The notes under the pieces are model-generated. The model had not been told where the DNA came from. It saw nothing but the letters and a program-made list of their open reading frames with translations, and searched no databases. Both the position numbers and the translations under genes were made by a program. From Symsagittifera roscoffensis (Eukaryota; Xenacoelomorpha; Acoela; Convolutidae), in assembly GCF_963678635.1 (NCBI RefSeq), contig NC_087071.1, positions 40,875,797 to 40,939,796 on the forward strand: a stretch of 64,000 nucleotides of DNA. Direction: 5' to 3'. Below are positions 22,482 through 33,899 of the stretch, one piece after another. Numbering within the stretch: the stretch's first letter is position 1; the number at the start of each line of letters is the position of its first letter.

Positions 22482-23607
22482 TTAAAATTTTTGTTGTTCT
22501 TTTGTGTAATTTGTTATATTGAACGTTGGTTTAAAATATGGAGTTTTTGTGAAGTAATCTGTGTTTCTCTTTTCATTGCTTAATATGTTATTTATGGATA
22601 ATTCTTCGTCAAGAACTGTGGATTGGCAAATATCTAATAATTGGAGTATATTATTTACGCAAAAGGCTACTTCATGTATGGGTGAGATTGTAGCGTTTGA
22701 TTCGCAATATCCTAAAAGTCCTAAGGGTAATGTTACTTGATACGGTGTATTGTTATACACGTGTAACGAAATGATGTCGGAATTCGTGTTTTTCAAATAT
22801 TTTATAGATGAGATCGTGATTTTAAAAAACTTATGAATAGGTTTAAATTCAAAGTCTGACTTAAAAAGTTGTGGTTTATTTTGTCTTTTATCATACTGGT
22901 GAACTTGTTTTATTGAAAAATTATATATATTTCCTGATAGTGGTTTCAGGTGTTTCCGTTGTTGGTTATAAATTGGATAAAATTTTGAGAAGAATGGTGG
23001 TTGTTTGTTTAATCTTTGAAAAAATGTTAGAGCTGTATTTTTTGTTTGTGTGTATTTATCTTTGATTAGTATTTTACTATTTAAGACGTTGATTGTTGGT
23101 ATATGTTTTGATATAAATGGTATGCCAATGATAATGTGCTTAATATCAGTTATATAGTAAAATGAAATGTTTGTACACATGGTTTGCTTAGAATTTTATT
23201 TTGCTCCATTGTTCTTGTGGGGAGAAGGAATAATTGGATTTTTCCATAATTTACTAATGTTGATCCTTTGCTGTTGCTAGTTTACTAGAGGTTGCAAGAG
23301 GCGTTAATTTTGGATGTAATGTTTTGATTTCATTCCATGTGGGAATATTAATTATGTTTGATTTTGCTCCTGAATCAAGATTTGGTGGTTGAAATTCTTT
23401 GTTTCTTGGACTTTCTAGGAGAAATGGTATTGTCCAAATTTTTTCTCTGGGTTGTTCTTTTTGTATATTTTGATAAATATGATTTGTGTTTGAACATTTT
23501 GTTTTGTCTTTTTCATCAGGTTTAATTACCGTGTTAATTTCGTTTACTTCTTGTGCAGTTTGTGTAGCATCGATGGGTCCAATATAATAATTGTGAAGGA
23601 GTTCCAA
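22482..23607 (-). pseudogene. Retropepsin protease and protease-RT linker (copy A)
   Basis: 23607-23254 contains LDSGAKSNIINIP, the aspartic-protease active-site motif DSGA, here with Lys following. 23180-22482 continues with HIIIGIPFISKHIP, which matches the hydrophobic-Gly end of a retropepsin fold. About 200 residues of Lys/Asn-rich linker to RT follow. A frameshift near 23220 divides the protease. Confidence 0.8.
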
Positions 23608-23743
23608 TTGATTTTCATAAATATGTGATGTAAAGGTTGTTCATATATGATAGGTTCATAGTCGTTTTCGACTGTTATCACATTTACAGAGATGGTATTT
23701 TCTGTATCACTTTCTGTATCTGATGATCCACAGTTTATTTGAT

Positions 23744-26700
23744 TTAGTTGTAGTTCGTTACTTCCCGTGTCATCAATACCTGGGGTCTCTGATGTTGTTT
23801 CTTCATTTGACTGTACTTGATTAATATGTCTTTGATGTTTTGGTGTACTACTTCTGTATCGATGTTTAGAATTAATATAATGGTTATTATTTCTATGTGG
23901 TGACTGGGAATAATTTCTATATTGATTATTATAACTTGAGTTTCGATTTTGTGAATTGTTCCGTGATCTGTTTTGATAATTATCATTTGATCTGTGATAG
24001 TTTGATCTATAATACGAGTTATTTCTTGATCGATTGTTCGGGTAATTCTGATTTCGATTGTTCGAATAACTTCTATTTCTATTATGTGAATAGTTTCTAT
24101 TTCTGTTGTATGATGAGTTTCGTGATTGATTATTGGAATAGTGTTTATTTCTTGGGTTTGATTGTGAACTGGATCTAGAAACAAATTGTGTTGCATTGGA
24201 ATTTGATATCGAATAGTTATTTCGACTATTTGATCGATTATAACTATTTTGTGAAGAATTTTATGTATTTCTTCGTTCTGGTGATCTTCCTCTATAACTT
24301 GAGTTATATGGTGATTGATTTTCCTTGTTTAATTGGTGTTGTTCGGAAGTGATTTTCCCGAACTGTTATTACTATATATATTTTTGTTTGGTCGATTTTG
24401 ATCTTTTTTCATATATTGATAGAACGATTTATTTGGTTCTTCATGCTTTTGAGGTTTATTCTGATTATCTTGTTGTTTTTGTCTACCTTCGGAAATACTG
24501 TGTCCGTATCGTCGGCAATAATTACACCATTTTTTGAAGGAAAGTTTGCCTATAAAAATTGGATGTTTTTCATAGATATTTAGTATTTCAGTGATTTTTT
24601 CAATTAGGCCTGTATCTGATTCATGTATGTTATTTATATGTTTAGTGTTTGTTTCAATTCGATTAACATAATGTAGTTTTAGATTTTCTGTTTCTTCAAG
24701 TTTCATTGTGATTTCCGCTTGCTCTAGTTTATCTACTAGTTTTCGAAAATCTAAATCTGGCTCTCGAATTGAGGAAGGATGAGATGCTCTCTTTTTTATT
24801 GCTATTTTCCTTAATTGAGGTGTTAAGGTCATCATTAAATTTTCTGTCATCTTTGTGTTTTTATAGTCATGTGTATTCAGTGAATATGCTTTTCGAACTA
24901 GTGTTTCGATGCGTACTGCTAATTGTTTGATGGTTTCATTTGGTAATCTGCGAATTTCATTACATAAAACTCTTTGGTGTTGTTTATTTCTTTCGGAGTC
25001 TAACATTTTTGAAAATTCTTGTGTAAATCTTTTCCAGTCTGATTTTATTTCTATAGGTAATACTGAAAACCATTTTTGAGCTGCGCCATCTAAGGTTGTT
25101 TGTATCAATGCTGTGCGTCTATGTATCCAATTTTGATGTAGTGGCGTATTAATTGGTTCAGGTCATTGGTGCAACTGTTACTGCATTTAAATAATCTTCT
25201 ACAAAATATTCTGGGTCTGTTCCTGTGAATACCATCAGTGGTTTATTGGATGTTATTGATGATCCACCCATGAGGTATGGATTCATTGTCATCTGTAGTG
25301 ATTCTGCGGCATTTGGCATTTGCGAAAAATTTGAAAGTTGATTTTTTGTTATTTCGTGTTGCTGAATGTAATATGGAAGCGGTATTTCATTTTGCATTTG
25401 AGTTGGTTGATAAGAATGCATTGACATTGGATTTTGTGGTTGTATTGGTTGAAAAGATTGTGTGTTAAATGGATTTTGTATATGCATTTGTTGTGGATGT
25501 TGTACATCTGTTGGGTTTTGTGGGTAAATTTTCAAACTTCGAGGTTGTCAAGGTCTTTGTGTGCGTTATTCTTAAGTATATGGTGCAAAACTATCTGGTT
25601 GGTGATAATCATCTTCATCGGATGATAAATAGTTTGTATTTAATGGTGTATGTTGGTTATTTTTATTTTGTTGGAAGAATGGGTAATTTTCAGTATAATC
25701 CTGTGTAGGTTGTGGATTATCTGGAAAATTTAAAGAATTTGTCGATGTTTTCGGGAGATTCCAATAATGAGAACATAAGTGATTTAAATTTTGTGTGTTT
25801 TTTCGGGGAGGTTGATTTGTTCTTTGTTTGTGAGCATAATTATAATTATGTTCTGCAAAGGTGTTTCTTGTGAATGATTTTCGTGTTTTTGACGGTATTG
25901 TCATTGGTCTATATGTTTGATAATCCATATGTGAATATTTTGGAGCAACCGAAGGTTTAACTTTTGATTGTAAAGTTACTTGTGCCAGTGAAGTATTTGT
26001 ATTTCTTGGTGTTGTTAAATTTGGGTGTATTGGTGAAATTCTTTGTGGTATAGTTGTTGTTGTTTGGACAATTTCTTCATTTATGAAGTGTGATGGTGTT
26101 TGAATATCTTGTTGTGTAAGATTTCTAGTTCCATGAAGGTTTTCATTGTGTATGACGGTCGAATTTAAACTGTTATTTCGTGTATCAGGTAAAAATGTAT
26201 TGTAGTTTAATGGTGTTGCATCAATGGTTAGTGGTATTACTTTTACATAATCTCTGTGATAAGATATTGTACTTATTGCTTGACTTGAGATGGATTGTGG
26301 GATATTTATAAATGTAGGATGAGACCATTCAGGGTCCCAAACGTAGTCTGATTGTTCTGTAATGGCAGTGTCATCATTTGAATTTTGAGGTCTGAATTTT
26401 TTTCTTGCTTGTGAAATTAAGTCTAAATTATGTGTGAAATAATCTATTATAAACCATGCCAAAATTTTTTGTAAGTCATGTTTAGTGTGTTGTGAAACAT
26501 CATCTTTAGTGAAATTTCCTTTGATTATATGTAGAAAAGTTGAAAATAATGCAATTTCATTTCGTAATTTTGTATGTTTGGATGTTTCAGTTGGTGAGAT
26601 ACTTTGCAATTCTGTGTTTTCTAATATAGAGATATAGGTATATATTATTGCAAAAACTTCATTAGTGATTATAGAGTTTGCTCTTTGTGAATTATGATAT

Positions 26701-27044
26701 TGTATGCTTTTGATATATTCTAGGAATACTTTTGAAAATTCTAATTCAAGATCATCTGTTTGAATTACATATTTACGATGATTCGAATTTGGTGTGCTGA
26801 ATTCTATGGTGTAGATTCCATATTGTTGGGTTAAGTTACATATGTCTTTCAAATAATGTTCAATAAATTGTCTTTTGATTTTTACATCTGGGAATTCTGC
26901 TTTGCATGGACTGATTCCGGGTTCAAACAAATTTACGATTGAATTCTTACAAAAATCATGTTGCCCTCTATCATCGGGTGCATCTATGAGGAAGGGGTAA
27001 ATCTCTTCGTCATCTGGACTATCGTCACTTTGAGTGTGGCTCAT
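23744..27044 (-). pseudogene. Oversized Gag (copy A)
   Basis: 27044-25572 is a 490-codon N-terminal region with no recognised domain. It is acidic at the start, then helical-looking (to residue ~220), then Asn/Thr/Pro/Gln-rich. Copy C shows this frame running straight into the capsid; in A an extra T makes a stop at 25572. 25535-25158 and 25108-24329 hold a Ty3/gypsy capsid (LIQTTLDGAAQKWFSVLP, RIETLVRKAYSLNTHDYKN) and a knuckle CNYCRRYGHSISEG, in which the fourth ligand Cys is Gly (Cys in copy C). A small deletion breaks the frame at about 25140. Then comes an Arg/Asn/Ser/Tyr-rich tail (24240-23760) like NRNYSHNRNRSYSNN, read in the gag phase. Total length would be over 1,000 residues, far above usual Ty3/gypsy Gags. 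Likely RNA-binding through knuckle and tail. Confidence 0.8.
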
Positions 27045-27474
27045 TTTTTCGTTTGATGACTGTTAATATATAGCTATCAATGTGTCTAATTGGTTGTTTC
27101 CAGTTATAGAGGTGTACTGGTTTGTGTTTATATTGCTTTTTTATTCTTCTTTTTCCTCTTTTTGATGAATTTGAGTCGGAAAAATATAATTGATCGTGAA
27201 TGGGACAACTTTTATCAATTGATTCTTTTAATTTGTAGAGTTCATCTAAACTGCTGGCTTCTGATTCAGAAAATGCGTTTCTATTTTTTGAAAATCTTTT
27301 TCGTGTGATTTGTCTTTGTTTGTTTATAATTTTTCTTTTTATTGTTTGTTGTTTTGTTCTAATGTATCCAACTGTTTGTGTATGAGGTGTGATTACAAGA
27401 TCGTATTTTTTATTATCTATTTCACAGTTGTGTAAAACGATTGTTTGCTTATTTCCTAGATTTTTGAATGACAT
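27025..27474 (-). CDS. ORF0, small basic protein preceding Gag (copy A)
   Basis: An intact 149-codon frame starts MSFKNLGNKQTIVLHNCEID. It is rich in Lys and Arg (KRKIINKQRQITRKRF; SSKRGKRRIKKQYKHK). Its last codons overlap the gag ATG by 20 nt in another frame, so gag would need re-initiation, frameshifting or leaky scanning if translated from the same mRNA. The same start and the same overlap with gag are seen in copy C (51499, 51940), although C is broken inside. The overlap and shared position make it a real gene of the family. Function unknown; nucleic-acid binding or nuclear targeting would fit the basic patches. No known domain recognised. Confidence 0.65.
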   Translation of the reverse strand: MSFKNLGNKQTIVLHNCEIDNKKYDLVITPHTQTVGYIRTKQQTIKRKIINKQRQITRKRFSKNRNAFSESEASSLDELYKLKESIDKSCPIHDQLYFSDSNSSKRGKRRIKKQYKHKPVHLYNWKQPIRHIDSYILTVIKRKNEPHSK

Positions 27475-28543
27475 AAGGTTTAGGATGAGGAATGCAAAAA
27501 GTTGTTAGGTATTTCTATGTTCTTAGACTGTTAGTCCTTACGATTTTTTGGTTAGCTTAACCTGGGTCTTTTTATTTAGGGTTAGAGAGAAAAGTATATC
27601 GATTCTGAAGAATGATTTTTTACTTTCTCGTGGCTAGTCTAAGCTAAGGTGTTAACTTATTTAATCTTACTTAGGGGTAGTGATTGTGTTCAAGGGTTGG
27701 AGAGTAGTAAATCGATCCACAAGGTTCAGGTATAATTAGAACGCAAGTAGTTCGTTAGATACTATTTTAAACTTACTAAGTCTAAGATCTATCCTGGGTC
27801 TGGTAAGAGGAGGAATCAAGTGAAGGATGAATAACCGAAGTTCTTCACTGTTTATCTTAATTTGAATGGTTAGTTTTTTTTAAAAATTTCTATTAATCTT
27901 GGGTCTTTTGGAAGGGTTGGATAGTGAATCGACGTTTGAGGTCGTTAGACACTTGCTAAGTGGGTGGGGGAGAACCAAATTTTTCTTTTTGATCCAAGGA
28001 TAGGCCTTGATGATCCAGGTTTTAAATTTAGTGAAAGAGAAAATTAATTAAGATCCAAGGATAAGCCTTGATGATCTGATTTTAAAATTAAGTGAATTTA
28101 AGTTTAAAATGGTTTAAATTTATTTAAGAAGAAGATTTAGCATTTTATTGATATTAGTGAGCTTATGATTGCTGTTATGTTTAGGTGATGAAGCTGGGAC
28201 ATCAGATGGTTTATGATTACTAACAATTTATTGTCATGCTACTAATTTTTATTTTCATTTTCAATAAATATTTTTCAAATATGTTTTATATAAGACTGCA
28301 GAAATTAAGAAAACGATCTGAGATCTTTTTATCAATCGTTATTGTACATTAATAATTTTGTTTAGCGCCTGAAATTGTCATGAAGATTGACTTCAAAATT
28401 TTATGTTTGCAAATGAAAATCAAAATTCATTGCTAATAAGATTCTAAATATAAAAGTTTGTGTTGGCTTTTGCCGTACAACCATGAAACTAAATGGTAAG
28501 TTTCTACTTTGTCGTATGTCGTCTCTTGTTCGAGGTCTTCTTC
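27475..28543 (-). other. 5' leader of copy A
   Basis: Non-coding in element sense. It aligns with the leader of copy C (50420-51498), for example CATGGTTGTACGGCAAAAGC and TTAGAATCTTATTAGCAATG. It ends at the assembly gap. It holds the tandem stem-loops listed separately. Confidence 0.8.
27991..28076 (-). promoter_or_regulatory. Tandem conserved stem-loops in the leader (copy A)
   Basis: Two 25-nt elements, 27991-28015 and 28052-28076, each have a CAAGG/CCTTG stem with GATC on both outer sides. They start 61 nt apart. Copy C has the pair at 50899-50923 and 50959-50983 (60 nt apart) and copy B keeps one at 31082-31105. Position between LTR and first gene suggests a packaging or dimerisation signal; this is inference. 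Confidence 0.5.
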
Positions 28544-28743
28544 NNNNNNNNNNNNNNNNNNNNNNNNNNNNNNNNNNNNNNNNNNNNNNNNNNNNNNNNN
28601 NNNNNNNNNNNNNNNNNNNNNNNNNNNNNNNNNNNNNNNNNNNNNNNNNNNNNNNNNNNNNNNNNNNNNNNNNNNNNNNNNNNNNNNNNNNNNNNNNNNN
28701 NNNNNNNNNNNNNNNNNNNNNNNNNNNNNNNNNNNNNNNNNNN
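28544..28743. other. Assembly gap (200 N)
   Basis: Exactly 200 N, a placeholder size. By comparison with copy C the missing sequence must hold about 178 nt of leader, the primer-binding site and the ~410-bp 5' LTR of copy A, so the true gap is probably at least 590 bp. Confidence 0.9.
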
Positions 28744-29215
28744 GGCTCATTCAAATGTGGGGGATATGAAAACAAATACTGATGGGGACTTTTGGGGGGT
28801 TTAACTTTGGATTTAGCTGCGCAATGTCTTGGTATCGCACGATGTCAAAACAAAACAAATACGTCCGTTCCGTGACGGATAAGTTCTCGCAATCGTAACC
28901 CACTCAAACCGTCTCCTATACATATCCTCCTGAACTCGTTGTAATAAACTCAAGTTTTATCTACTTTATATAGACGACTAATAATACTTTTATATCATTT
29001 ACTTATTGGTTGGTTCGCGCGCAACAAAATGATTTTGGAAAACGCTTGAAGCAAATAAAATGGTCTGAAAATAATGAACAAAAAATTTCAGCCCTTTTCT
29101 GGAGACAAATTTTAACTGGAGACAAATTAGTCGAGTTGCAATGGCATCAACTCGAAATCTATCGCTGGGATGGAATTTCATTTCAAATAATTTCATTCAG
29201 TTGATTTTTTTTCAG
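28744..29215. other. Unassigned region before the first FN3 exon
   Basis: No certain feature. An open stretch at 29024-29205 (plus) reads KIKWSENNEQKISALFW and could be an exon fragment, but no domain or clean acceptor supports it. 29203-29215 ends in a strong acceptor TTTTTTTTCAG for the next exon. Confidence 0.35.
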
Positions 29216-29503
29216 TTCCCCGAGAAATCGATGTCTCTGTTACCTACTATGCATATGATAACTCAATTCATTTTACCGGACAACATTATTATCGTAATTT
29301 TGATAAAGCAGTGGAGGGCTATGTGTACCAATTCAAGGTCAAATCAGTGACTCCAAATGGGAATTATGACGTGGATCCACCTCATGTGTATGATGTTTCT
29401 GTGTCTCGATTGTCACCTGCAACAAAATACGAGTTCGAACTTGTAAATCAGAATTGGTGCCAAGAAGAATCGAAGCTGAGCGTCAATTATACAGTCTGCA
29501 CTA
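29216..29503 (+). CDS. Fibronectin type III domain exon
   Basis: An exon of 288 nt bounded by TTTTTTTTCAG and GTAAGA, phase 1 at both ends, so it encodes one domain of 96 residues. The frame reads PREIDVSVTYYAYDN ... YVYQFKVKSV ... VSRLSPATKYEFELV, with the 'L-x-P-x-T-x-Y-x-F' motif of strand F in FN3 domains, and ends NYTVCTS. The next FN3 exon pair also ends YVCTS, which indicates paralogous domains of one protein. Probably part of a large extracellular or receptor-type protein. No signal peptide, membrane segment or cytoplasmic domain is in view. Confidence 0.75.
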
Positions 29504-29906
29504 GTAAGAACGTTTTCTTGAATCTGAATAATTGTATATCATTTATATCGAATAGGACATTGATAAAAAGTGTTTTTCTGGTCATCGTGACTAGTAATTA
29601 AAACGCCGTGTCATAAATTTTGTCAGATAGTATTAAGTATTGAGCCCCTCCCCTAGTGCAATAGGGAGCCAATTCTTTAAAAGGTTTGGAAAAAGTTTTT
29701 GAGACAACGCCAACCTATCAGAATGCGACAAGTTTTTTTCTGAGAAATTCATAGCCAATCATTTTTTGGTTGAGAGAATTATTACAAATTAAAGGGGGAT
29801 ACTTAAAAACATCCTCGCTGTCTCCTATTCCCAGAGCAGCTCTGAATTATGTCAAACGTCTGTGGTACAAAAATCATTCGAAACATTCTGTTGAAGCCTT
29901 CTTTAT
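29504..29906 (+). other. Intron sequence before copy B
   Basis: Starts with the donor GTAAGAAC of the FN3 exon. No other feature was recognised up to the LTR of copy B. Confidence 0.5.
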
Positions 29907-30295
29907 TGGAACCAGTTTAAAACTAGTATTTATAACCTATTGTATTATTGATAAAACTATTTCTATAAAATATTTCTTACTAACTAATCATGATCCATAA
30001 CTAACACTGACAATTATTTTTAACGCTAAAACTATTCATAGTTTCAGCAACATAACAAATTAAATATAAGTTAGAAGACAGTTGTTCTCCTTCAGAAAAG
30101 TTCCAGATATCTAACTCGCAAACACCAGTGTACACTAGATCTATTGAGGCTAGGAGATATAAGAGTAAGATTAAGATCGGTATTAGACTAAGAAGTTGCA
30201 CGAATCTATCCGGCCGAAAATAAGATAGCGTGACGTACAGACGGTGAACCTTATCTGAATTACTCTATAAGTGAGCCACCTCGGACTTAAACTAA
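29907..30295 (+). repeat. 5' LTR of copy B
   Basis: 389 bp, TGGAACCAGTTTAAAACTAG ... AACTAA (the end CA mutated to AA). It holds a TATA-like GATATAAGAG at about 30154 and GAAGTTGCACGAATC. Same short type as the solo LTR at 10584-10971. Confidence 0.92.
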
Positions 30296-30297
30296 TC

Positions 30298-30315
30298 TGG
30301 TGCGACCAAGAGTCT
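30298..30315 (+). promoter_or_regulatory. Primer-binding site of copy B
   Basis: TGGTGCGACCAAGAGTCT begins two bases after the LTR end. A TGG start is expected for pairing with a tRNA CCA end. The first 11 bases are identical in copy C (50246). The tRNA would end ...GGTCGCACCA; I cannot name it with confidence. Confidence 0.75.
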
Positions 30316-31516
30316 CGAACAAGACCTGGTAACAAGTTCAGATTTAGTAAATTCAAAATAGAAGTAAACTCAAAAATACACTACAAACGGTTAGATACCA
30401 TAGAAAACGTATTAAGTATGTCTCTACGTCTCCATAAGTCTAACCCATTACTCCGAACGAAACGGCAAACACCAAGTTAAAAGTCGCGCAGCAGACCAAG
30501 CCGCTATATCATAAAACGACGCAGACTGCAACGACTATTTCTCTACAAAGATCTCCATACTATAGATTTTCATTCTCTAACAAGAAAAAAAAATTACTTG
30601 GAGCAGTAAGATTCATTTTCAGGCCAGATACCTCTTAACGACGTAAGACAAAACTCTATAATATAATAATGACTGATAAAAAGGTAGCAATGTCGTTCAT
30701 TTCATCAAACCTGCAGTAACTTTAAATCTATTGTAAATTTAAAAGTTTCTAAATAAAAAAAAAAGTTAGCGAGTAGTTAAATTAAAGTTGGATCTATAAA
30801 AATTATAGTAGTCTCTTGCTTCTCAAGGTCTCATATCCCCATCTGTTCATCTTTGTTTCTTAATCTAAAACATAACCAAACAAAATTGGAAAATAAAATC
30901 ATTTAAAATTTTAAGTGTTAAAAAAATCCGTAACTCATCATTTTTCCTTTAACTTAAATCTTCTACTTAAATATTATCAGGATTTATCCCTGATTTGTAA
31001 TAATCTAATTTTTCTTTAAATAAATCCTTGGATCCCTAATTCTGAATCTAAATTTAAATTTAAATTTATTTGAAATCATTTGATCATCAAGGCTTTTCTT
31101 GGATCGAACTTAACAAAAAAGTTATCCCCACCTCCTACTAAAAAGTTTCTAACGATCTCAAACGTCGATTCACTGTCTAACTCTAACGATTACTAACGAC
31201 TCAGGAAAAAAGAAAATTTTTGAAAAACTAACAATTTTAATTAAGATAAACAGTGAAGATTTTCGGTTTTCCATTTTTCACTTGAGCCCCTCCTCTTAGC
31301 TGAGCCAGTCTGAAACACATCATAAATTTAGTTAAATCAATAATAGTACCTAAGGATCTACTTGTGTTCTAGCTATACCTGAACCTTCTCGATTGATTTA
31401 CTATTCTCCAACCCTTGATCACAAATCATAACCCTAAGTAAGATTAATTAAGTTTTACTTGAATTAAATCTTGGCCACCGAGAGAGTACAACATAGTTCG
31501 AACTGATGTACTCTCT

Positions 31517-31571
<55 letters not shown>

Positions 31572-31700
31572 CAACCCGTCTACAGTCGACAATATATGCC
31601 CCAAGATTAGGATAAGCCCACAAAACTTGTAAGAACTAACATAACTAACTAAGGAAATATAAATTCTAACCCCTGGATTATGCAATCATCCTTCTAAAAC
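30316..31700 (+). other. 5' leader of copy B
   Basis: Non-coding. One of the family stem-loops survives at 31082-31105. The downstream half shares ACGTCGATTCACTGTC and ATAAACAGTGAAGA with copies A and C. Confidence 0.7.
31519..31571. repeat. (CT)n microsatellite in the copy B leader
   Basis: 53 bp of CT dinucleotides with one interruption. It is absent from copies A and C at this place, so it arose or expanded after insertion. Confidence 0.95.
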
Positions 31701-33899
31701 TTATGTCAAGAGATAATCTAGAAAATAAAAAAAATAACACTCCACAAATTTTTATTTAAAAGCGAAAAACACGATCTTGTATTTACACCACAAAAACGAA
31801 AGATCGATAAATCAGATCGAAAAAACAAACGAGAAAAAATGCAGTGATAACAACACAAAAACAAATAAAGAAACAAAATTTTTCCAAAAAAAGAAACGCA
31901 ATTTCGGAACCTGATATAACTACAAAATGAGAATTTAAAAAAACTCCGAGAACTAATTGACAAAAAAAAAAAACCAATGTCCAAAAATATTTTTTTTTCG
32001 AATCAGAATCCGCAAAACCTTCTATAAAAAGTAAATGCAGAATAAAGATTTCATACTTTCGTAAATCAATAAGACTCTATAATTGGAATCAACCAATAAC
32101 ATCCTGAAAATTACACATTAAGATTAACCCCACTCAAAAAATGATTCAATACGACAAAAATTTTGACAATGATTCTATTGGGACAAATAACAATAGTTTA
32201 AATTCAACATTTTTAAATACACAAGAAACCCATAATGGAACTTGAAATCTGAGACAACAAGACAGTCAAACTCCATAACACTTGGTAAACAAAGAATTAG
32301 TAGGAACAATCCCTACAACAACACATCAGCGATTTCTCCTCTTTATCCAGCATTCACAACCACGCATAGCAGAAACACTCCTTTCCCTTAAACAACATTT
32401 CAATCATCAGTAAAACCATCCGTTGTTCCAAAATACTCCCAATTGGATTATCAAACAAACAGACCAAGGGCTAAAACACGACAAAATAAGAAACGAAAAA
32501 CAAGTTAACAGATAAAATATTGCAAACCACAACTACAATTTTGTCGCAAATAATAATATTAGCAATCCAATAGCGAAACTTTTTCATACATTATGAAATC
32601 AATCTCAAGAACCTAACTACACCTAACAGGTACCAAAACCAGTTTCTCAATCAATATTTTTTAAGGAAATACAAAAAAAACAACGGATTGCACTAAAAAT
32701 TAACCATTTTTCATCAAAATAGAAATCCATCAAACAAACAATTTACAAGAAGTCAACCTCACTGTTCTGAAGATGGAGATTACTTCAATCAAAACCAACA
32801 TTGGAATCATAAAAAACAACGAAAAAAATTGGTATAAAACTGAACCAGAAATTTTTGAACTTTACGTGAATTCAGAACAAACACGACAAACACAACAACA
32901 ATTTTCTCTACGACATATTTTGGCACAAGCATGTTACAACGTGCAATCACAAAACCATACAAACACTCAAAGTTATCAATCTAACCCAATGAAAAACGAA
33001 ATTCCATTACCTTATACGACAAAATGATTCACAAAAACGCAACCTCAAACTTCTCACAAATACAAAACACAGCAGAATCACTTCAATTGACAAAATTTCC
33101 ATATCTTATATACCATTTATGGTATTCACAATAATCGACGCTCAAATTTCAGGAGAAGGGTATTCAAATCCAGTTACAGCAAACCTAATTTTGAAATTAG
33201 GTCCAGAACCAATGAACACACCAATTCATCAAAATTGGATACATCGGCGTACAGCTTTAATTCAAACCACACTTGATTGCGCAGCTCAGATGTGGTTTTC
33301 AGCTTTGCCAATAAAAATATAAACCGACGGGAAAAGTTTTACACCAAAATTTTCAAAAATGCTCGATTCTTAAAGAAACAATTAACGTCAAAGAATTTTT
33401 TGCACTGAAATGAAACAAAAAAACAACTCGCTGTACGATTTGAAACCCTAGTCCGAAAATCGAATTCTCCTAATACACATGATTTTAAAAAAACGTAAAT
33501 GACCGAAATCTTTATGATGACTCTAACACCACAGTTACACAAAACTGCAATAAAAAGAGAGCATCCATCAATCATCAATTCGAGAACCCGATATAGCTTT
33601 TAGAAAATTAGTGGATAGTCTAAAACAAGCTGAAATCACGAAAAAATTATAAGAAACAGAAAATTTGAGACTACAATAGGTAGCTAATACTTATACGCCA
33701 ATTTTCCATTTCAATAATATCCAAGACTAATAATGAATTAGCAGAAAAAATTACACAAAGCTTAAACATTTAGAAAAGAACCCAACTTTCAAAAGGCAAA
33801 CCTTCATTCAAAAAGTGGCTAACTATTGTCGCAGATATGGACAGAGTATTGCTGAATGCAGACAATAACAACAAAAATTTTCAACCACCAGACCTAGAA
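31701..33899 (+). pseudogene. ORF0 and Gag remnants of copy B
   Basis: 31701-32140 corresponds to ORF0 but is full of stops. Capsid pieces remain at 33119-33322 (WIHRRTALIQTTLDCAAQMW) and 33560-33680. The zinc knuckle at about 33815-33862 reads CRRYGQSIAEC, so its His ligand is Gln. The Arg/Asn/Ser tail is deleted and the knuckle runs almost directly into protease remnants. Confidence 0.7.

Larger units (their letters stand above)
11924..28543 (-). mobile_element. Copy A: giant Env-bearing Ty3/gypsy retroelement, minus strand
   Basis: Read on the minus strand the order is leader, ORF0, gag, protease, RT, RNase H, integrase, spacer, membrane ORF, env-position frame with a long tail, and 3' LTR (11924-12331). 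The 5' LTR is missing because the assembly gap starts 178 nt short of where copy C would predict it. Predicted total length is about 17.2 kb. Compared with copies B and C it has its own breaks: a one-base loss before RT, CGA to TGA in RT, a stop in env where B has CAA, and a deletion of about 500 bp in the env Ser/Pro-rich region. It still holds the longest open frames of the three copies. The GPY-type integrase, CX2CX4HX4C-type Gag knuckle and YLDD RT place it in Ty3/gypsy. Confidence 0.93.

Noticed and set aside
23744..24196. 150-codon His/Ile/Thr/Glu-rich frame on the minus strand
   Set aside because: It lies over the Arg/Asn/Ser tail of Gag. The gag-phase reading aligns with copy C and joins the knuckle and protease, while this frame is a by-product of repeated codons.
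28401..28804. Frames made mostly of undetermined residues
   Set aside because: They run through the 200-N gap and have no real sequence support.
30298..30330. A tRNA gene near the LTR end
   Set aside because: Only a tRNA 3'-end complement is present (the primer-binding site); no cloverleaf can be formed from flanking sequence.
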